Program-made: the position numbers and the translations under genes | In this document: piece after piece, positions 9,282 through 21,331 of the stretch | How positions within the stretch are numbered: the first letter of the stretch is position 1 | How the letters are laid out: each line of letters opens with the position of its first letter | Assembly: GCA_012523775.1 (NCBI GenBank) | Contig: JAAYTK010000088.1 | Span: 1-38,319 of the forward strand | Reading direction: 5' to 3' | Source: Clostridiales bacterium | Lineage (GTDB): Bacteria; Bacillota; Clostridia; Lachnospirales; Lachnospiraceae | DNA length: 38,319 bases | The notes under the pieces: generated by a model | The model's database searches: none | Seen by the model: the letters and a program-made list of their open reading frames with translations, nothing else | Told to the model about the DNA's origin: nothing

Positions 9282-10634
9282 ATGAAAAATATAATTGAAA
9301 CCAAATGGGACGAGATTTTAAAGTATTTAATAACAGAATATGGAATCACGGAAGTTTCATATAATGTCTGGTTAAAGCCCTTAAAGGTATATGATGTAAC
9401 GGATCGTGTCATAACCATTTTAATTAACGATGAAAAAATCGGGCCACCCAGCTTAAATGTTATCCGTAATAAATATGAGCTATTATTGAAGGTATCTATT
9501 GAAGAGATAATTAATGAGCCTTATGAAATAAATTTTGTTCTTGCCAGCCAGATGGCTACCTCAAATAAAAAATCTGATTCATCTTCTTCAAGAAAGGTTA
9601 GTAATACACCTTCCTTTTTAAACAGCAGGTATACTTTTGATACTTTTGTTGTAGGCGGAAACAATGAATTTGCCAGAGCCGCTGCTTTGGCTGTTGCAGA
9701 AAACCCGGGAGAAATATATAACCCTCTGTTTATTTACGGCGGCGTTGGACTGGGCAAGACACATTTGATGCATTCAATAGCTCATTTTGTCTTAAATCAG
9801 AACCCTGAGACCAAAGTATTATATGTTACCAGCGAGAAATTTACTAACGAGCTAATAGATGCTATTCAGAAGAAAACAACGACACAGTTCAGAGAAAAGT
9901 ACAGAAGCATTGACATTTTATTAATTGATGACATTCAGTTTATTATAGGAAAAGAAAGTACTCAGGAAGAATTTTTCCATACTTTCAATACCTTACATGA
10001 ATCTAAAAGACAAATTATTATTTCTAGTGATCGTCCTCCGAAGGAAATGCTTACTTTAGAGGACAGGCTTCGTTCCCGCTTCGAGCATGGCTTAATGGCA
10101 GATATCCAATCCCCTGATTATGAAACCCGAATGGCAATACTTAAAAAGAAGGAAGAGTTGGATGGATTAAGAATTGATGAGGACGTATTAAAATATATTG
10201 CTACTAATATAAAATCTAATATTAGAGAGCTTGAGGGTGCTCTCACTAAGATAGTGGCTTTTTCAAAGCTTAAAAAACGGGAGCTTAATCTTTCTCTTGC
10301 CGAGGAAGCTCTGCAGGACATCATTTATCCTAATGAGAAAAAAATCATTACCCCCGAGCTGATAGTAGACATCGTGGCAGAACACTACAATATTACTGCT
10401 GCTGAAATTTATTCGAAGGATAAAAGCAGGAACATCTCGTATCCGAGACAGGTTATAATGTATCTATGTAGAAAGCTTACAGATCTCTCTGTAACTGATA
10501 TAGGAAAATCTTTGGGTAACAGAGATCACTCTACTGTATTACACGGCTGTGACAAAATTTCTAAGGATATAGAATCAGATTCGACAGTACATAATACGAT
10601 AGATGTGCTTATTAAAAAAATTAACCCAGAATAA
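9282..10634 (+). CDS. dnaA: chromosomal replication initiator protein DnaA
   Basis: DnaA binds DnaA boxes, melts the origin and loads the helicase. The 450-residue protein has domain I (about 1-85), a Ser-rich linker (KKSDSSSSRKVSN), an AAA+ domain with Walker A GGVGLGKTHLMHS and Walker B ILLIDDIQFI, sensor-II-type NIRELEGALTKI, and domain IV with the DnaA signature GNRDHSTVLHGCDKI. I chose the ATG at 9282 rather than 9270 because GGAGG (9272-9276) lies at the right distance and would be inside the longer form. Boxes upstream suggest autoregulation. A 260-nt AT-rich gap separates it from dnaN. Confidence 0.98.
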   Translation: MKNIIETKWDEILKYLITEYGITEVSYNVWLKPLKVYDVTDRVITILINDEKIGPPSLNVIRNKYELLLKVSIEEIINEPYEINFVLASQMATSNKKSDSSSSRKVSNTPSFLNSRYTFDTFVVGGNNEFARAAALAVAENPGEIYNPLFIYGGVGLGKTHLMHSIAHFVLNQNPETKVLYVTSEKFTNELIDAIQKKTTTQFREKYRSIDILLIDDIQFIIGKESTQEEFFHTFNTLHESKRQIIISSDRPPKEMLTLEDRLRSRFEHGLMADIQSPDYETRMAILKKKEELDGLRIDEDVLKYIATNIKSNIRELEGALTKIVAFSKLKKRELNLSLAEEALQDIIYPNEKKIITPELIVDIVAEHYNITAAEIYSKDKSRNISYPRQVIMYLCRKLTDLSVTDIGKSLGNRDHSTVLHGCDKISKDIESDSTVHNTIDVLIKKINPE

Positions 10635-10894
10635 ATTGGTGATAATATGTTGATAACGGGTTGATAGGGTGTTTATACTCATTTTTATCCTGATTTTCCG
10701 TTTTTTGGATTGTTAATAAAAGAGTCTTTTTCCACACCTCTTTCATTAATTATTTACATACTTATCATTCGTTGAAATCCATGATTTATATGCTCTAAAA
10801 TAGGTTTTCAACAATTACACGACGTATATTATTACGACTTCTATAATTATTTTATATATATATTTATTATATCGGGAAGGGAGTTTATTAACAT
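10635..10894. other. AT-rich dnaA-dnaN intergenic region, possible second oriC part
   Basis: 260 nt without a gene. It contains two DnaA-box-like 9-mers with one mismatch each: TGTTGATAA (10648-10656, minus-strand orientation) and TTTTCCACA (10728-10736, plus). An extended A/T run (about 10841-10871, TATATATA-rich) before dnaN could be a DNA unwinding element. No strong terminator or promoter was recognised. In Bacillus the unwinding site lies in this same interval, which is why I flag it; here it is inference. Confidence 0.5.
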
Positions 10895-11998
10895 ATGAAA
10901 ATTCAAATTCAGAAAGCAGATTTATTAAATAGTGTTAATATAGTACTTAAGGCAGTTTCCGCCAAATCCACGATGCCTATATTAGAGTGCTTGATAATCG
11001 AAGCGACAGCTCTTGGTATAAAGCTAATCGGCAACGATATGGAGTTGGGAATTGAAACAATAGTAAAAGGAAGTATTCAAGAAGAGGGAATGGTTGCCTT
11101 AAATGCAAAGGTTTTTTCCGAAATAGTTAGAAGACTCCCGGAAAATATAATCAGTATATCTACAGATGAAAATTATGTAACAGAAATTATATGTGAAAAG
11201 GCTAAGTTTTCACTTGTTGGAAGATCGGGAGAGGAGTTTCCTGTATTACCAGAGATAGAAAAAGAGAATCCTCTCATTCTGTCTCAATTTACATTAAAGG
11301 AAGTTATTAGGCAGACTGTATTTTCAATTTCGGATAATGAGAGTAACAAGATAATGACCGGTGAACTGTTTGAGATAAAGAAGAATGAGTTAAGGGTAAT
11401 ATCTCTGGACGGCCACAGAATTTCTATCCGAAAAATATATCTGAAGGAAGAGTATGAGGACAGAAAGGTTATTATACCGGGAAAGACATTAAACGAGATA
11501 AGCAAAATATTATCAGGAGAAGCTTCTTCCTTGGTAAACATTTATTTTACAGACAAGCACGCCATGTTTGATTTTGATGATACTGTGGTAGTGACAAGAT
11601 TGATAGAAGGAGAGTACTACAGAATTGATCAGATGCTGTCGTCTGATTATGAGACAAAGGTAGTTATAAATAAAAAGGAATTACTCAGCTGTATAGAAAG
11701 GGCTTCTCTTTTGATAAGAGAATCAGAAAAAAAGCCTATTATTATCAGAATAGGAGATAATAATTTTGAGCTTAATATTAATACAGCGATAGGATCAATG
11801 AAGGAAGATATAGATATTGTCCAGGAAGGAAAGGATATAGTTATCGGCTTTAATCCGAAATTCCTATTGGATGCATTGAGAGTAATCGATGATGAGATGG
11901 TAGATATATATTTAATAAATCCCAAGGCGCCTTGCTTTATTCGTGACAAGGATCAGACCTATATCTACCTAATCCTCCCTGTAAATATCCACGCATAA
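10895..11998 (+). CDS. dnaN: DNA polymerase III beta sliding clamp
   Basis: The beta clamp encircles DNA and tethers the replicative polymerase. The 367-residue protein has the expected three-fold clamp layout: domain 1 starts MKIQIQKADLLNSVNIVLKAVS with STMPILECLIIEA, domain 2 includes FEIKKNELRVISLDGHRIS, and domain 3 ends ICL-type with YIYLILPVNIHA. Length is standard. GGGAAGGGAG lies 11 nt upstream of the ATG. The stop codon TAA (11996-11998) is itself part of a 13-bp inverted repeat that begins the palindromic element described at 11996-12129. Confidence 0.98.
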   Translation: MKIQIQKADLLNSVNIVLKAVSAKSTMPILECLIIEATALGIKLIGNDMELGIETIVKGSIQEEGMVALNAKVFSEIVRRLPENIISISTDENYVTEIICEKAKFSLVGRSGEEFPVLPEIEKENPLILSQFTLKEVIRQTVFSISDNESNKIMTGELFEIKKNELRVISLDGHRISIRKIYLKEEYEDRKVIIPGKTLNEISKILSGEASSLVNIYFTDKHAMFDFDDTVVVTRLIEGEYYRIDQMLSSDYETKVVINKKELLSCIERASLLIRESEKKPIIIRIGDNNFELNINTAIGSMKEDIDIVQEGKDIVIGFNPKFLLDALRVIDDEMVDIYLINPKAPCFIRDKDQTYIYLILPVNIHA

Positions 11999-12129
11999 GC
12001 AGATTAGTCCAAGGAAGAGATATAATTTTTTATGACATGCTTTTTAGTCATAAAAAATTATAGACTCTTTCTTGGATAAGTGCAACGTGAACGAGAAAAT
12101 CTTTGATTTTCGAGTTACTAATCTGCTTA
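11996..12129. repeat. 134-bp palindromic element, copy 1
   Basis: The ends 11996-12008 and 12117-12129 are perfect 13-bp inverted repeats. Inside is a long hairpin: 12008-12019 pairs with 12065-12076 (one mismatch), and 12022-12036 pairs perfectly with 12047-12061 (15 bp). No U-tract follows, so it is not a standard terminator. The shape is that of a small MITE-like or REP-like element inserted exactly at the dnaN stop codon. Confidence 0.75.
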
Positions 12130-12130
12130 A

Positions 12131-12205
12131 AGATTAGTCCAAGAAGAATAGATTTTATGAAACTCTTTTAGTCATAAAAAATTATAGACTCTTACATCTG
12201 CTTAT
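12131..12205. repeat. degenerate second copy of the palindromic element
   Basis: It shares a 13-nt direct repeat with copy 1 (12001-12013 and 12131-12143) and a perfect 28-nt direct repeat (12042-12069 and 12166-12193). Its internal stem has shrunk to 8 bp (12153-12160 with 12172-12179). It ends about 20 nt before the yaaA ribosome site. Confidence 0.75.
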
Positions 12206-12235
12206 TGAATAGTCCAGAAAAGAAATGGAGGCCAT

Positions 12236-12445
12236 ATGGTTCAAATTAAATTAAGGGAAGAATATATAAAGCTGGGTCAGGCTTTAAAGGCAGCCGGCGT
12301 AGTGGGAAGTGGCTCTGATGCAAAAAAAGAAATACAGGAAGGAAGAGTTAAGGTAAACGGACAGGTTGAAACACAAAGAGGAAAAAAGCTCCATGAAGGA
12401 GATAAGATAGACTATGAAGGTCAGCAGATTGAGATAGTTAAGTAG
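12236..12445 (+). CDS. yaaA: S4-domain RNA-binding protein YaaA/RlbA
   Basis: A 69-residue S4-like protein. The S4 fold is visible in IKLGQALKAAGVVGSGSDAKK, then EIQEGRVKVNGQVETQRGKK and DKIDYEGQQIEI. It is the small protein usually encoded between dnaN and recF in Firmicutes and is linked to ribosome or RNA binding. GGAGG lies 5-6 nt before the ATG. The following gene, recF, starts 17 nt after its stop. Confidence 0.93.
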   Translation: MVQIKLREEYIKLGQALKAAGVVGSGSDAKKEIQEGRVKVNGQVETQRGKKLHEGDKIDYEGQQIEIVK

Positions 12446-12462
12446 GAAACGATGGTGCCGGA

Positions 12463-15470
<3,008 letters not shown>

Positions 15471-15519
15471 ATAATCATTTCCGGGGAAACCCGTAAAGAT
15501 TGAAAACGGAGGAAAGTTA

Positions 15520-18126
15520 ATGGATGAATATATCTTCGACAAAGTGCAGGATGTAGATTTGAAGAAGACGATGGAAAAATCTTATATAGATTATGCCATG
15601 TCTGTCATTGCCTCCCGTGCACTTCCTGACGTAAGGGACGGTCTAAAGCCGGTACAGAGAAGAATTTTGTATGCAATGACGGAATTGAATAATGGACCGG
15701 ACAAGCCACACCGGAAATGCGCACGTATCGTCGGTGATACCATGGGTAAATATCATCCCCATGGTGACAGCTCCATTTATGATGCTTTGGTTAAGCTGGC
15801 ACAGGATTTCTCGACAAGATACCCTCTAATAGACGGACACGGTAACTTTGGTTCAGTGGATGGCGATGGAGCCGCAGCAATGCGTTATACCGAGGCCAGA
15901 TTGAGTAAGATTTCTACGGAGATGCTTTCCGATATCAATAAGGATACAGTGGATTTTAATCCGAACTTTGACGAATCAGAGAGAGAGCCAGCCGTATTAC
16001 CTTCAAGATTTCCTAATCTTTTGGTTAACGGAACATCGGGTATCGCTGTCGGAATGGCAACTAATATACCTCCCCACAACTTAAGAGAGGTTATAGATGG
16101 TGTTCTGAAGATAATAGATAACCAGATAGAAGAGAGCAGAGAAACCGAGATAGAAGAAATCTTAGAGATTATAAAGGGGCCGGATTTTCCTACCGGAGCT
16201 GAAATAGTAGGTGTATCCGGAATTGAAGAAGCATATAGAACCGGAAGAGGAAAAATTCGTGTAAGGGCAATTTCGGAGATAGAAACCTTACCTAATGGAA
16301 AGCCACAGATTATTGTTACAGAGCTTCCTTATATGGTTAACAAAGCAAGACTGATTGAAAAAATAGCAGATCTTGTTAAGGAAAAGAAAATAGACGGCAT
16401 TACAGAGCTTAGGGACGAATCTGACAGAAACGGAATGAGAATTGTCATTGAGCTTCGCAGAGACGTGAATGCCAATGTAATGCTTAATAAATTATATAAG
16501 CATACCCAGTTGCAGGATACCTTTGGAGTTATTATGCTTGCCCTGGTTAACAATGAACCCAGAGTACTTAATATACTTCAGATGCTGGATTATTATTTAA
16601 ATCATCAGAAGGAAGTAGTAACCAGACGTACAAAATATGATTTAAATAAGGCAGAGGAAAGAGCACATATCCTACAAGGCCTATTAATTGCGTTAGATCA
16701 TATAGATGAGGTAATCCGTATTATACGTGGATCTCAAAACGGTAATATAGCCAAGGAAAGACTGATCGAACGCTTTGGTCTATCAGAGCCTCAGGCCCAG
16801 GCAATAATAGATATGAGACTTCGTGCGCTGACCGGCCTGGAAAGAGAAAAAATTGAGGCAGAATTTGCAGAGCTTCAGGCAAAGATAGCAGAATATAAGG
16901 CTATTTTAGCGGATGAAATTAAGCTTTTAGGAGTAATTAAAGAGGAAATCACTTTTATTCGGGATAAATACGGTGACGAACGAAGAACGAAAATAAGCTA
17001 TGACGAATTTGATATTTCAATGGAGGATTTGATTCCGAACGAAACCACGGTTGTTGCGATGACAAAGCTGGGATATATTAAGAGAATGACAGTGGATAAT
17101 TTCAGGAGCCAACACCGTGGCGGCAAAGGCATCAGGGGAATGCATACAATTGATGAGGATTTCATTGAGGATTTATTCATGACAAGGAATCATCATTATA
17201 TTATGTTCTTTACCAATTTGGGAAGAGTATATCGTCTTAAGGCATATGAAATACCTGAGGCCAGCAGAACCGCCAGAGGCACAGCCATCATTAATCTTTT
17301 ACAGCTAATGCCGGAGGAAAGAATAACCGCAGTTATTCCGATTAAGAAGTATGTGGAAGACCGGTTCGTATTTATGGCAACAAAGAAGGGCTTAGTCAAG
17401 AAGACTCTGTTTAAGGAATTTGCCAATATCAGAAAATCCGGAATTATCGCAATTAATCTTCGTGAGGATGATGAGCTGATTGAGGTTAAGATTACGGATG
17501 GAAATAAGAATATATTCTTAGTTACTAAGGACGGAATGTGTATTCGTTTTAATGAGCAGGACGTAAGAGATACCGGAAGATCCTCTATGGGTGTTATTGG
17601 AATGTCATTATCTGAGGATGATGAGATTGTCGGCATGCAGTTGGATACCCAGGGCGACTATTTACTCTTCGTTTCTGCAAAAGGTATGGGCAAACGAACC
17701 TCGATTGATGAGTTTAATGTACAGTACCGAGGAGGAAAGGGAGTCAAGTGCTATAAGATAACCGAGAAAACAGGCGCTGTTGTCGGAGTAAAGGCAGTCA
17801 ATGAAGAAAACGAGGTTATGCTTATTACAACTGAGGGAATCGTAATCCGTATATTGGCCAGCGACATCTCTATACTGGGAAGGGTGACTTCCGGAGTTAA
17901 GCTAATCAATCTGGATGACAACAACGTATATGTCGCAAGCATGGCGAAAGTAAGAGAAGACAGTAAAACCACCACCGATGAAGAGGTTATAAAGAACCTT
18001 GAAAAGGAATTACAGGAGGATGCAGCCCTTTCCGATGACGAAGACTTTGAGACCGACTATGAAGAAGGTAATTATGAAGATGATGAGGCAGAGGAAGAAA
18101 AGGAGCCGGACGAAGCAGAAGAGTAG
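15520..18126 (+). CDS. gyrA: DNA gyrase subunit A
   Basis: GyrA carries the DNA breakage-reunion centre. The 868-residue protein has [20 protein letters not shown], the winged-helix region [20 protein letters not shown], and catalytic Tyr123 in [10 protein letters not shown]. Positions equivalent to E. coli Ser83 and Asp87 are Ser and Asp, the quinolone-sensitive state. The C-terminal beta-pinwheel starts after about 500 and contains the GyrA box [10 protein letters not shown], which separates it from ParC; a related YRGGKGVK recurs later. The last 40 or so residues are a strongly acidic tail. It is 49 nt after gyrB; that gap holds a small CGGG-GAAA-CCCG hairpin. GGAGG precedes the ATG. Confidence 0.98.
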   Translation: MDEYIFDKVQDVDLKKTMEKSYIDYAMSVIASRALPDVRDGLKPVQRRILYAMTELNNGPDKPHRKCARIVGDTMGKYHPHGDSSIYDALVKLAQDFSTRYPLIDGHGNFGSVDGDGAAAMRYTEARLSKISTEMLSDINKDTVDFNPNFDESEREPAVLPSRFPNLLVNGTSGIAVGMATNIPPHNLREVIDGVLKIIDNQIEESRETEIEEILEIIKGPDFPTGAEIVGVSGIEEAYRTGRGKIRVRAISEIETLPNGKPQIIVTELPYMVNKARLIEKIADLVKEKKIDGITELRDESDRNGMRIVIELRRDVNANVMLNKLYKHTQLQDTFGVIMLALVNNEPRVLNILQMLDYYLNHQKEVVTRRTKYDLNKAEERAHILQGLLIALDHIDEVIRIIRGSQNGNIAKERLIERFGLSEPQAQAIIDMRLRALTGLEREKIEAEFAELQAKIAEYKAILADEIKLLGVIKEEITFIRDKYGDERRTKISYDEFDISMEDLIPNETTVVAMTKLGYIKRMTVDNFRSQHRGGKGIRGMHTIDEDFIEDLFMTRNHHYIMFFTNLGRVYRLKAYEIPEASRTARGTAIINLLQLMPEERITAVIPIKKYVEDRFVFMATKKGLVKKTLFKEFANIRKSGIIAINLREDDELIEVKITDGNKNIFLVTKDGMCIRFNEQDVRDTGRSSMGVIGMSLSEDDEIVGMQLDTQGDYLLFVSAKGMGKRTSIDEFNVQYRGGKGVKCYKITEKTGAVVGVKAVNEENEVMLITTEGIVIRILASDISILGRVTSGVKLINLDDNNVYVASMAKVREDSKTTTDEEVIKNLEKELQEDAALSDDEDFETDYEEGNYEDDEAEEEKEPDEAEE

Positions 18127-18157
18127 CATAAAGCTCATATGCGGAGAATAATTTATT

Positions 18158-19003
18158 ATGCGTATTATAAACATCGAAGAGATAATATCAAATATTAAGG
18201 AAATGTGCATAGAAGCCAACATTAAGTTGGCTTCTGATGTAGAGATAGGTATCAGGGAGGCTTATAACAAGGAGTCCTCCTCTCTTGGAAAGCAGGTGCT
18301 TGGTCAGCTTCTTGAAAATCTTGATATAGCAAATAATGAATCCATACCCATATGTCAGGACACGGGAATGACGATAGTTTTTGTTAAAATTGGTCAGGAT
18401 GTTCATATCGAAGGAGGCTCTCTGGAAGAGGCCATTAACGAAGGAATACGAAGAGGCTATAAAGAGGGATATTTAAGAAAATCCGTTGTTTCAGATCCAT
18501 TAATCCGTGAAAATACTAATGACAATACCCCTGGAGTGATTCATTATGAAATAATATCAGGTAATCAGCTTGAAATCACAATTGCTCCAAAAGGCTTCGG
18601 TAGCGAAAATATGAGCCGCATCTATATGCTTAAGCCTGCCGATGAAGCAGACGGAATAAAAAAGGCTGTTTTGGAAACCATAACGCAGGCGGGACCTAAT
18701 GCCTGTCCGCCCATAATAGTAGGCATAGGCATAGGAGGAAGCTTTGAAAAAGCAGCACTTCTTGCTAAAAAAGCCTTAATAAGGGATATTAATATACGTT
18801 CAGACAAGCCTCATATAAGAAAGCTTGAAAACGAGCTTCTCTTCGCAATCAATGAGTTAAATATCGGACCTTCAGGGCTAGGAGGAAGAATCACGGCTCT
18901 CGGTGTTAATATTGAAACATATCCCACGCATATCGCAGGACTACCGGTTGCAATAAATATCGGATGTCATGTTAACAGACATGTTACGAGGATTATTACA
19001 TAA
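18158..19003 (+). CDS. class I fumarate hydratase (or tartrate dehydratase) alpha subunit
   Basis: This is the 281-residue alpha subunit of a two-component, iron-sulfur hydro-lyase that interconverts fumarate and malate (or dehydrates L-tartrate). Signs are PICQDTGMTIVFVKIG, ENTNDNTPG, ITIAPKGFGSENMSR, GPNACPPIIVGIGIGGSFEKAA and the C-terminal GLPVAINIGCHVNRH. Cys66, Cys183 and Cys270 are the likely 4Fe-4S ligands. The beta subunit follows 45 nt downstream. The gene begins 31 nt after gyrA with no terminator between them, so some readthrough from the gyrase genes is possible. Fumarase versus tartrate dehydratase cannot be settled from sequence; fumarase is commoner in anaerobic clostridia. 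Confidence 0.92.
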   Translation: MRIINIEEIISNIKEMCIEANIKLASDVEIGIREAYNKESSSLGKQVLGQLLENLDIANNESIPICQDTGMTIVFVKIGQDVHIEGGSLEEAINEGIRRGYKEGYLRKSVVSDPLIRENTNDNTPGVIHYEIISGNQLEITIAPKGFGSENMSRIYMLKPADEADGIKKAVLETITQAGPNACPPIIVGIGIGGSFEKAALLAKKALIRDINIRSDKPHIRKLENELLFAINELNIGPSGLGGRITALGVNIETYPTHIAGLPVAINIGCHVNRHVTRIIT

Positions 19004-19048
19004 AAAATAAACGGTACATTATATTAATATAACAGAGTTGAGAATAAT

Positions 19049-19591
19049 ATGGAAAAACACATTAATACTCCCCTAAAAAAAGAAAAGATTAAAAATTTAA
19101 AGGTCGGAGATTATGTCTTTATAACGGGCATAATATACTCTGCAAGAGATGCTGCGCACAAAAGAATGTATGATGCACTATCGGCAGGAGAGGAACTACC
19201 TTTTTCTATAGAGAACAATATAGTCTATTATATGGGTCCGTCTCCGGCAAGACCGGGACAGATAATTGGTTCGGCGGGACCTACCACCGCAAGCCGCATG
19301 GACAAGCATACACCAAAGCTACTGGAAATGGGACTGTCAGGGATGATAGGTAAGGGGACAAGAGGTAGGGATGTCATAGAATCCATGAAAAAGAATAAGG
19401 CGGTATATTTTGTCGCAACGGGGGGAGCCGGAGCATTGCTTTCAAAGTGTATAAAGAAAGTAAAGGTAATCGCCTATGATGAGCTTGGAACAGAGGCGAT
19501 TCACGAATTATATGTTGAGAATTTCCCGGTTATCGTTGCGATTGATTCAAATGGCAATAATTTGTTTGAATTACAAAGCCAAATCAGTTGA
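19049..19591 (+). CDS. class I fumarate hydratase (or tartrate dehydratase) beta subunit
   Basis: The 180-residue beta subunit, partner of the gene just upstream. It shows LKVGDYVFITGIIYSARDAA, the substrate-site region GSAGPTTASRMDKHTPKLLE, GMIGKGTRGRDVIESMKK, FVATGGAGALLSKCIK and DELGTEAIHELYVENFPV. Size and order fit the split alpha/beta enzymes rather than the fused FumA of E. coli. Its TGA stop lies inside the -35 box of the tRNA-Ser promoter. Confidence 0.92.
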   Translation: MEKHINTPLKKEKIKNLKVGDYVFITGIIYSARDAAHKRMYDALSAGEELPFSIENNIVYYMGPSPARPGQIIGSAGPTTASRMDKHTPKLLEMGLSGMIGKGTRGRDVIESMKKNKAVYFVATGGAGALLSKCIKKVKVIAYDELGTEAIHELYVENFPVIVAIDSNGNNLFELQSQIS

Positions 19592-19616
19592 CAAAAGAAT
19601 TTGCTTTTGTTATACT
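19588..19616 (+). promoter_or_regulatory. sigma-A promoter of tRNA-Ser
   Basis: Perfect -35 TTGACA (19588-19593), exactly 17 nt, then TATACT (19611-19616). It is about 55 nt upstream of the tRNA. The -35 overlaps the stop codon of the fumarase beta gene. Confidence 0.88.
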
Positions 19617-19676
19617 AATTTTTGTTTCCGCGAGATTTTACGGATAAAAATAAATACAGTTATTAATTCAGAATTT

Positions 19677-19764
19677 GGAGAAATACTCAAGAGGCTGAAG
19701 AGGCGCCCCTGCTAAGGGTGTAGGTCGGGCAACCGGCGCGAGGGTTCAAATCCCTCTTTCTCCG
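19677..19764 (+). tRNA. tRNA-Ser(GCU)
   Basis: An 88-nt class II tRNA. The acceptor arm GGAGAAA (19677-19683) pairs with TTTCTCC (19757-19763), followed by discriminator G19764. The anticodon loop is CTGCTAA with anticodon GCT at 19711-19713, closed by a 5-bp stem. A long variable arm follows, and a T arm GAGGG-TTCAAAT-CCCTC. It reads AGC/AGU. CCA is not encoded. The terminator at 19776-19802 follows at once. Confidence 0.96.
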
Positions 19765-19775
19765 TTCAAGTCAGA

Positions 19776-19802
19776 AAAGGGGAATCACTATGATTCCCCT
19801 TT
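19776..19802. terminator. bidirectional terminator between tRNA-Ser and the zinc-ribbon gene
   Basis: A perfect 12-bp stem, AAAGGGGAATCA (19776-19787) with its complement at 19791-19802, and a 3-nt loop. Short T runs follow on both strands, so it can serve the tRNA (plus) and the convergent gene (minus). Confidence 0.82.
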
Positions 19803-19825
19803 ATCTTATATTCATTTCACATATT

Positions 19826-21118
19826 CTAATAGTAATAATACCAATTATTATGCCAGAACATCTTCGGGTTCCATAGCAATGCGGTTACATCTGAATCAAT
19901 AGGGGTAGGTTTTTTCTTACCGTTATATAGCATGAGATCGCCCTTTTCACGGTCAAATCTATAATCAATCAGATAAGCGATGTCTTTATCATTTATCGGT
20001 ACGAAAAAGCTAACATCATCTGATATCTTGACTACTGAATCGTTATCATACAGACACAGGGTTCCGCTTTGACTTTTGTCGCTGTAATCAATATAATACA
20101 AAAGCTTGTTCTTTCCCTTGAAATTATACAGGCTTGGTATATATACATCGGAAGCCATAAACTTATTATTCATGTATACATCTCCGGCTTCATTCTTAAC
20201 ATCCTTATAATATAGGATGATATTGTTTTCATTTCCGAACTGGTAGCCCATTACGTCATCATCAATTTTTACGGGTTTTTCAACGGCTCCGTTTTTTATC
20301 ACGGCAGACATTAAATCGCCATAATATTTCTCGTCATTGTAGTCATTTAGAAAGTAAATAGCTCCCTCTTTATTTATTTTTAAATTCCTTGCATTATTGC
20401 ATTCCAGGGTTGCTTCCTTTTCTTCTATGGCAACAAATTTATCATCCGATAGACTTCTTGATTCTCTGATTTTATCCTGAAGTTCATATATATAGTAATA
20501 TCCGGAATCATAATCATCATCACCGGAAGTTATCTCAGATAATTTCTTGGTTTCTATAGGGGCCGTATTGTGTTTTTGATAAACGACAGCACTAACATTT
20601 GTAGATGTTGAAAACGAATAAGGGTCTACATCTGAAGCCACAAGAGTTTCTTTTCCCTTGTTCCAATAGTATAATGAATATTGTTGATGTTTTATGGCAT
20701 ATTCATCATCATCGATAACTTCTCTTTTCTTTGATAAATGACTATACTGTAACTCTTTGTCCTTAACATAAATCAGATGTGAGCTACCTTTTGGTTTAAT
20801 TACAAGTGCAATTAGCAAAATTAAGACTATAACAGCAGCAGGAATAACGAGGAATATAGGCTTCTTTAGCATTCCCTTAATATCTTTTTTTGGTTCATTG
20901 TTGTTATTAGAGGTAACAGCCTCGGCATTTTCACGAAGAGGATTACCACATTCCTGACAAAAAGCCAACTCCGCACCGGATGGTTTCCCACATTTTGAGC
21001 AGAATACGTTTTTCTCAGGGGGAGAAGCAACTTCTCTTTTGGTTCCACACATCGGACAAAATACGGTACCTTCATCCAGCGTGGCGTTACAGTTTTTGCA
21101 GGTTGTTTGAGTTGACAT
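19826..21118 (-). CDS. membrane-anchored double zinc-ribbon protein of unknown function
   Basis: A 430-residue protein. Two N-terminal zinc ribbons are plain: C7-x2-C10 with C21-x2-C24, and C40-x2-C43 with C54-x2-C57. After an Asn/Glu linker there is one hydrophobic segment at about 88-108, followed by a roughly 320-residue polar domain with many Tyr and Asp, probably outside the cell and beta-rich (repeated short phrases like 'IYFLNDYNDEKYYG'). The layout suggests a cytoplasmic zinc-ribbon head, a single membrane helix and an external sensing or propeller-like domain, as seen in many Firmicute proteins of unknown role. It is the only clear minus-strand gene on the right arm before 37.9 kb. 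I do not recognise a specific family. Confidence 0.8.
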   Translation of the reverse strand: MSTQTTCKNCNATLDEGTVFCPMCGTKREVASPPEKNVFCSKCGKPSGAELAFCQECGNPLRENAEAVTSNNNNEPKKDIKGMLKKPIFLVIPAAVIVLILLIALVIKPKGSSHLIYVKDKELQYSHLSKKREVIDDDEYAIKHQQYSLYYWNKGKETLVASDVDPYSFSTSTNVSAVVYQKHNTAPIETKKLSEITSGDDDYDSGYYYIYELQDKIRESRSLSDDKFVAIEEKEATLECNNARNLKINKEGAIYFLNDYNDEKYYGDLMSAVIKNGAVEKPVKIDDDVMGYQFGNENNIILYYKDVKNEAGDVYMNNKFMASDVYIPSLYNFKGKNKLLYYIDYSDKSQSGTLCLYDNDSVVKISDDVSFFVPINDKDIAYLIDYRFDREKGDLMLYNGKKKPTPIDSDVTALLWNPKMFWHNNWYYYY

Positions 21119-21331
21119 GATTAATTCCTCCTTATGTAGATTAGTTTTCGATTAGTATTGTTTGCAATTAACCATTTATTACATTGGTATTAAATACTAT
21201 AAATATTAATATATAGCATATTTATATTTTATACAAGCAAATCAAACCGGAGTGCTTATGCTGGACATTGCGGCTTCATTATTTTAAAATGGAAGTTAGA
21301 CGGAAATATATATGTATTGTGGGAGGAGTAC

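Noticed and set aside
12008-12076. Long hairpin after dnaN as a rho-independent terminator
   Set aside because: The stem is strong but no T-run follows on either strand, and dnaN-yaaA-recF normally share transcription. It is better described as part of a repeat element.
17196-17636. 146-codon open frame on the minus strand within gyrA
   Set aside because: It is antisense to the GyrA C-terminal domain and resembles no family; the real gene is gyrA.
19476-19715. 79-codon frame overlapping the fumarase beta gene and the tRNA
   Set aside because: A frame-shadow running through the stop, promoter and half the tRNA; no protein features.
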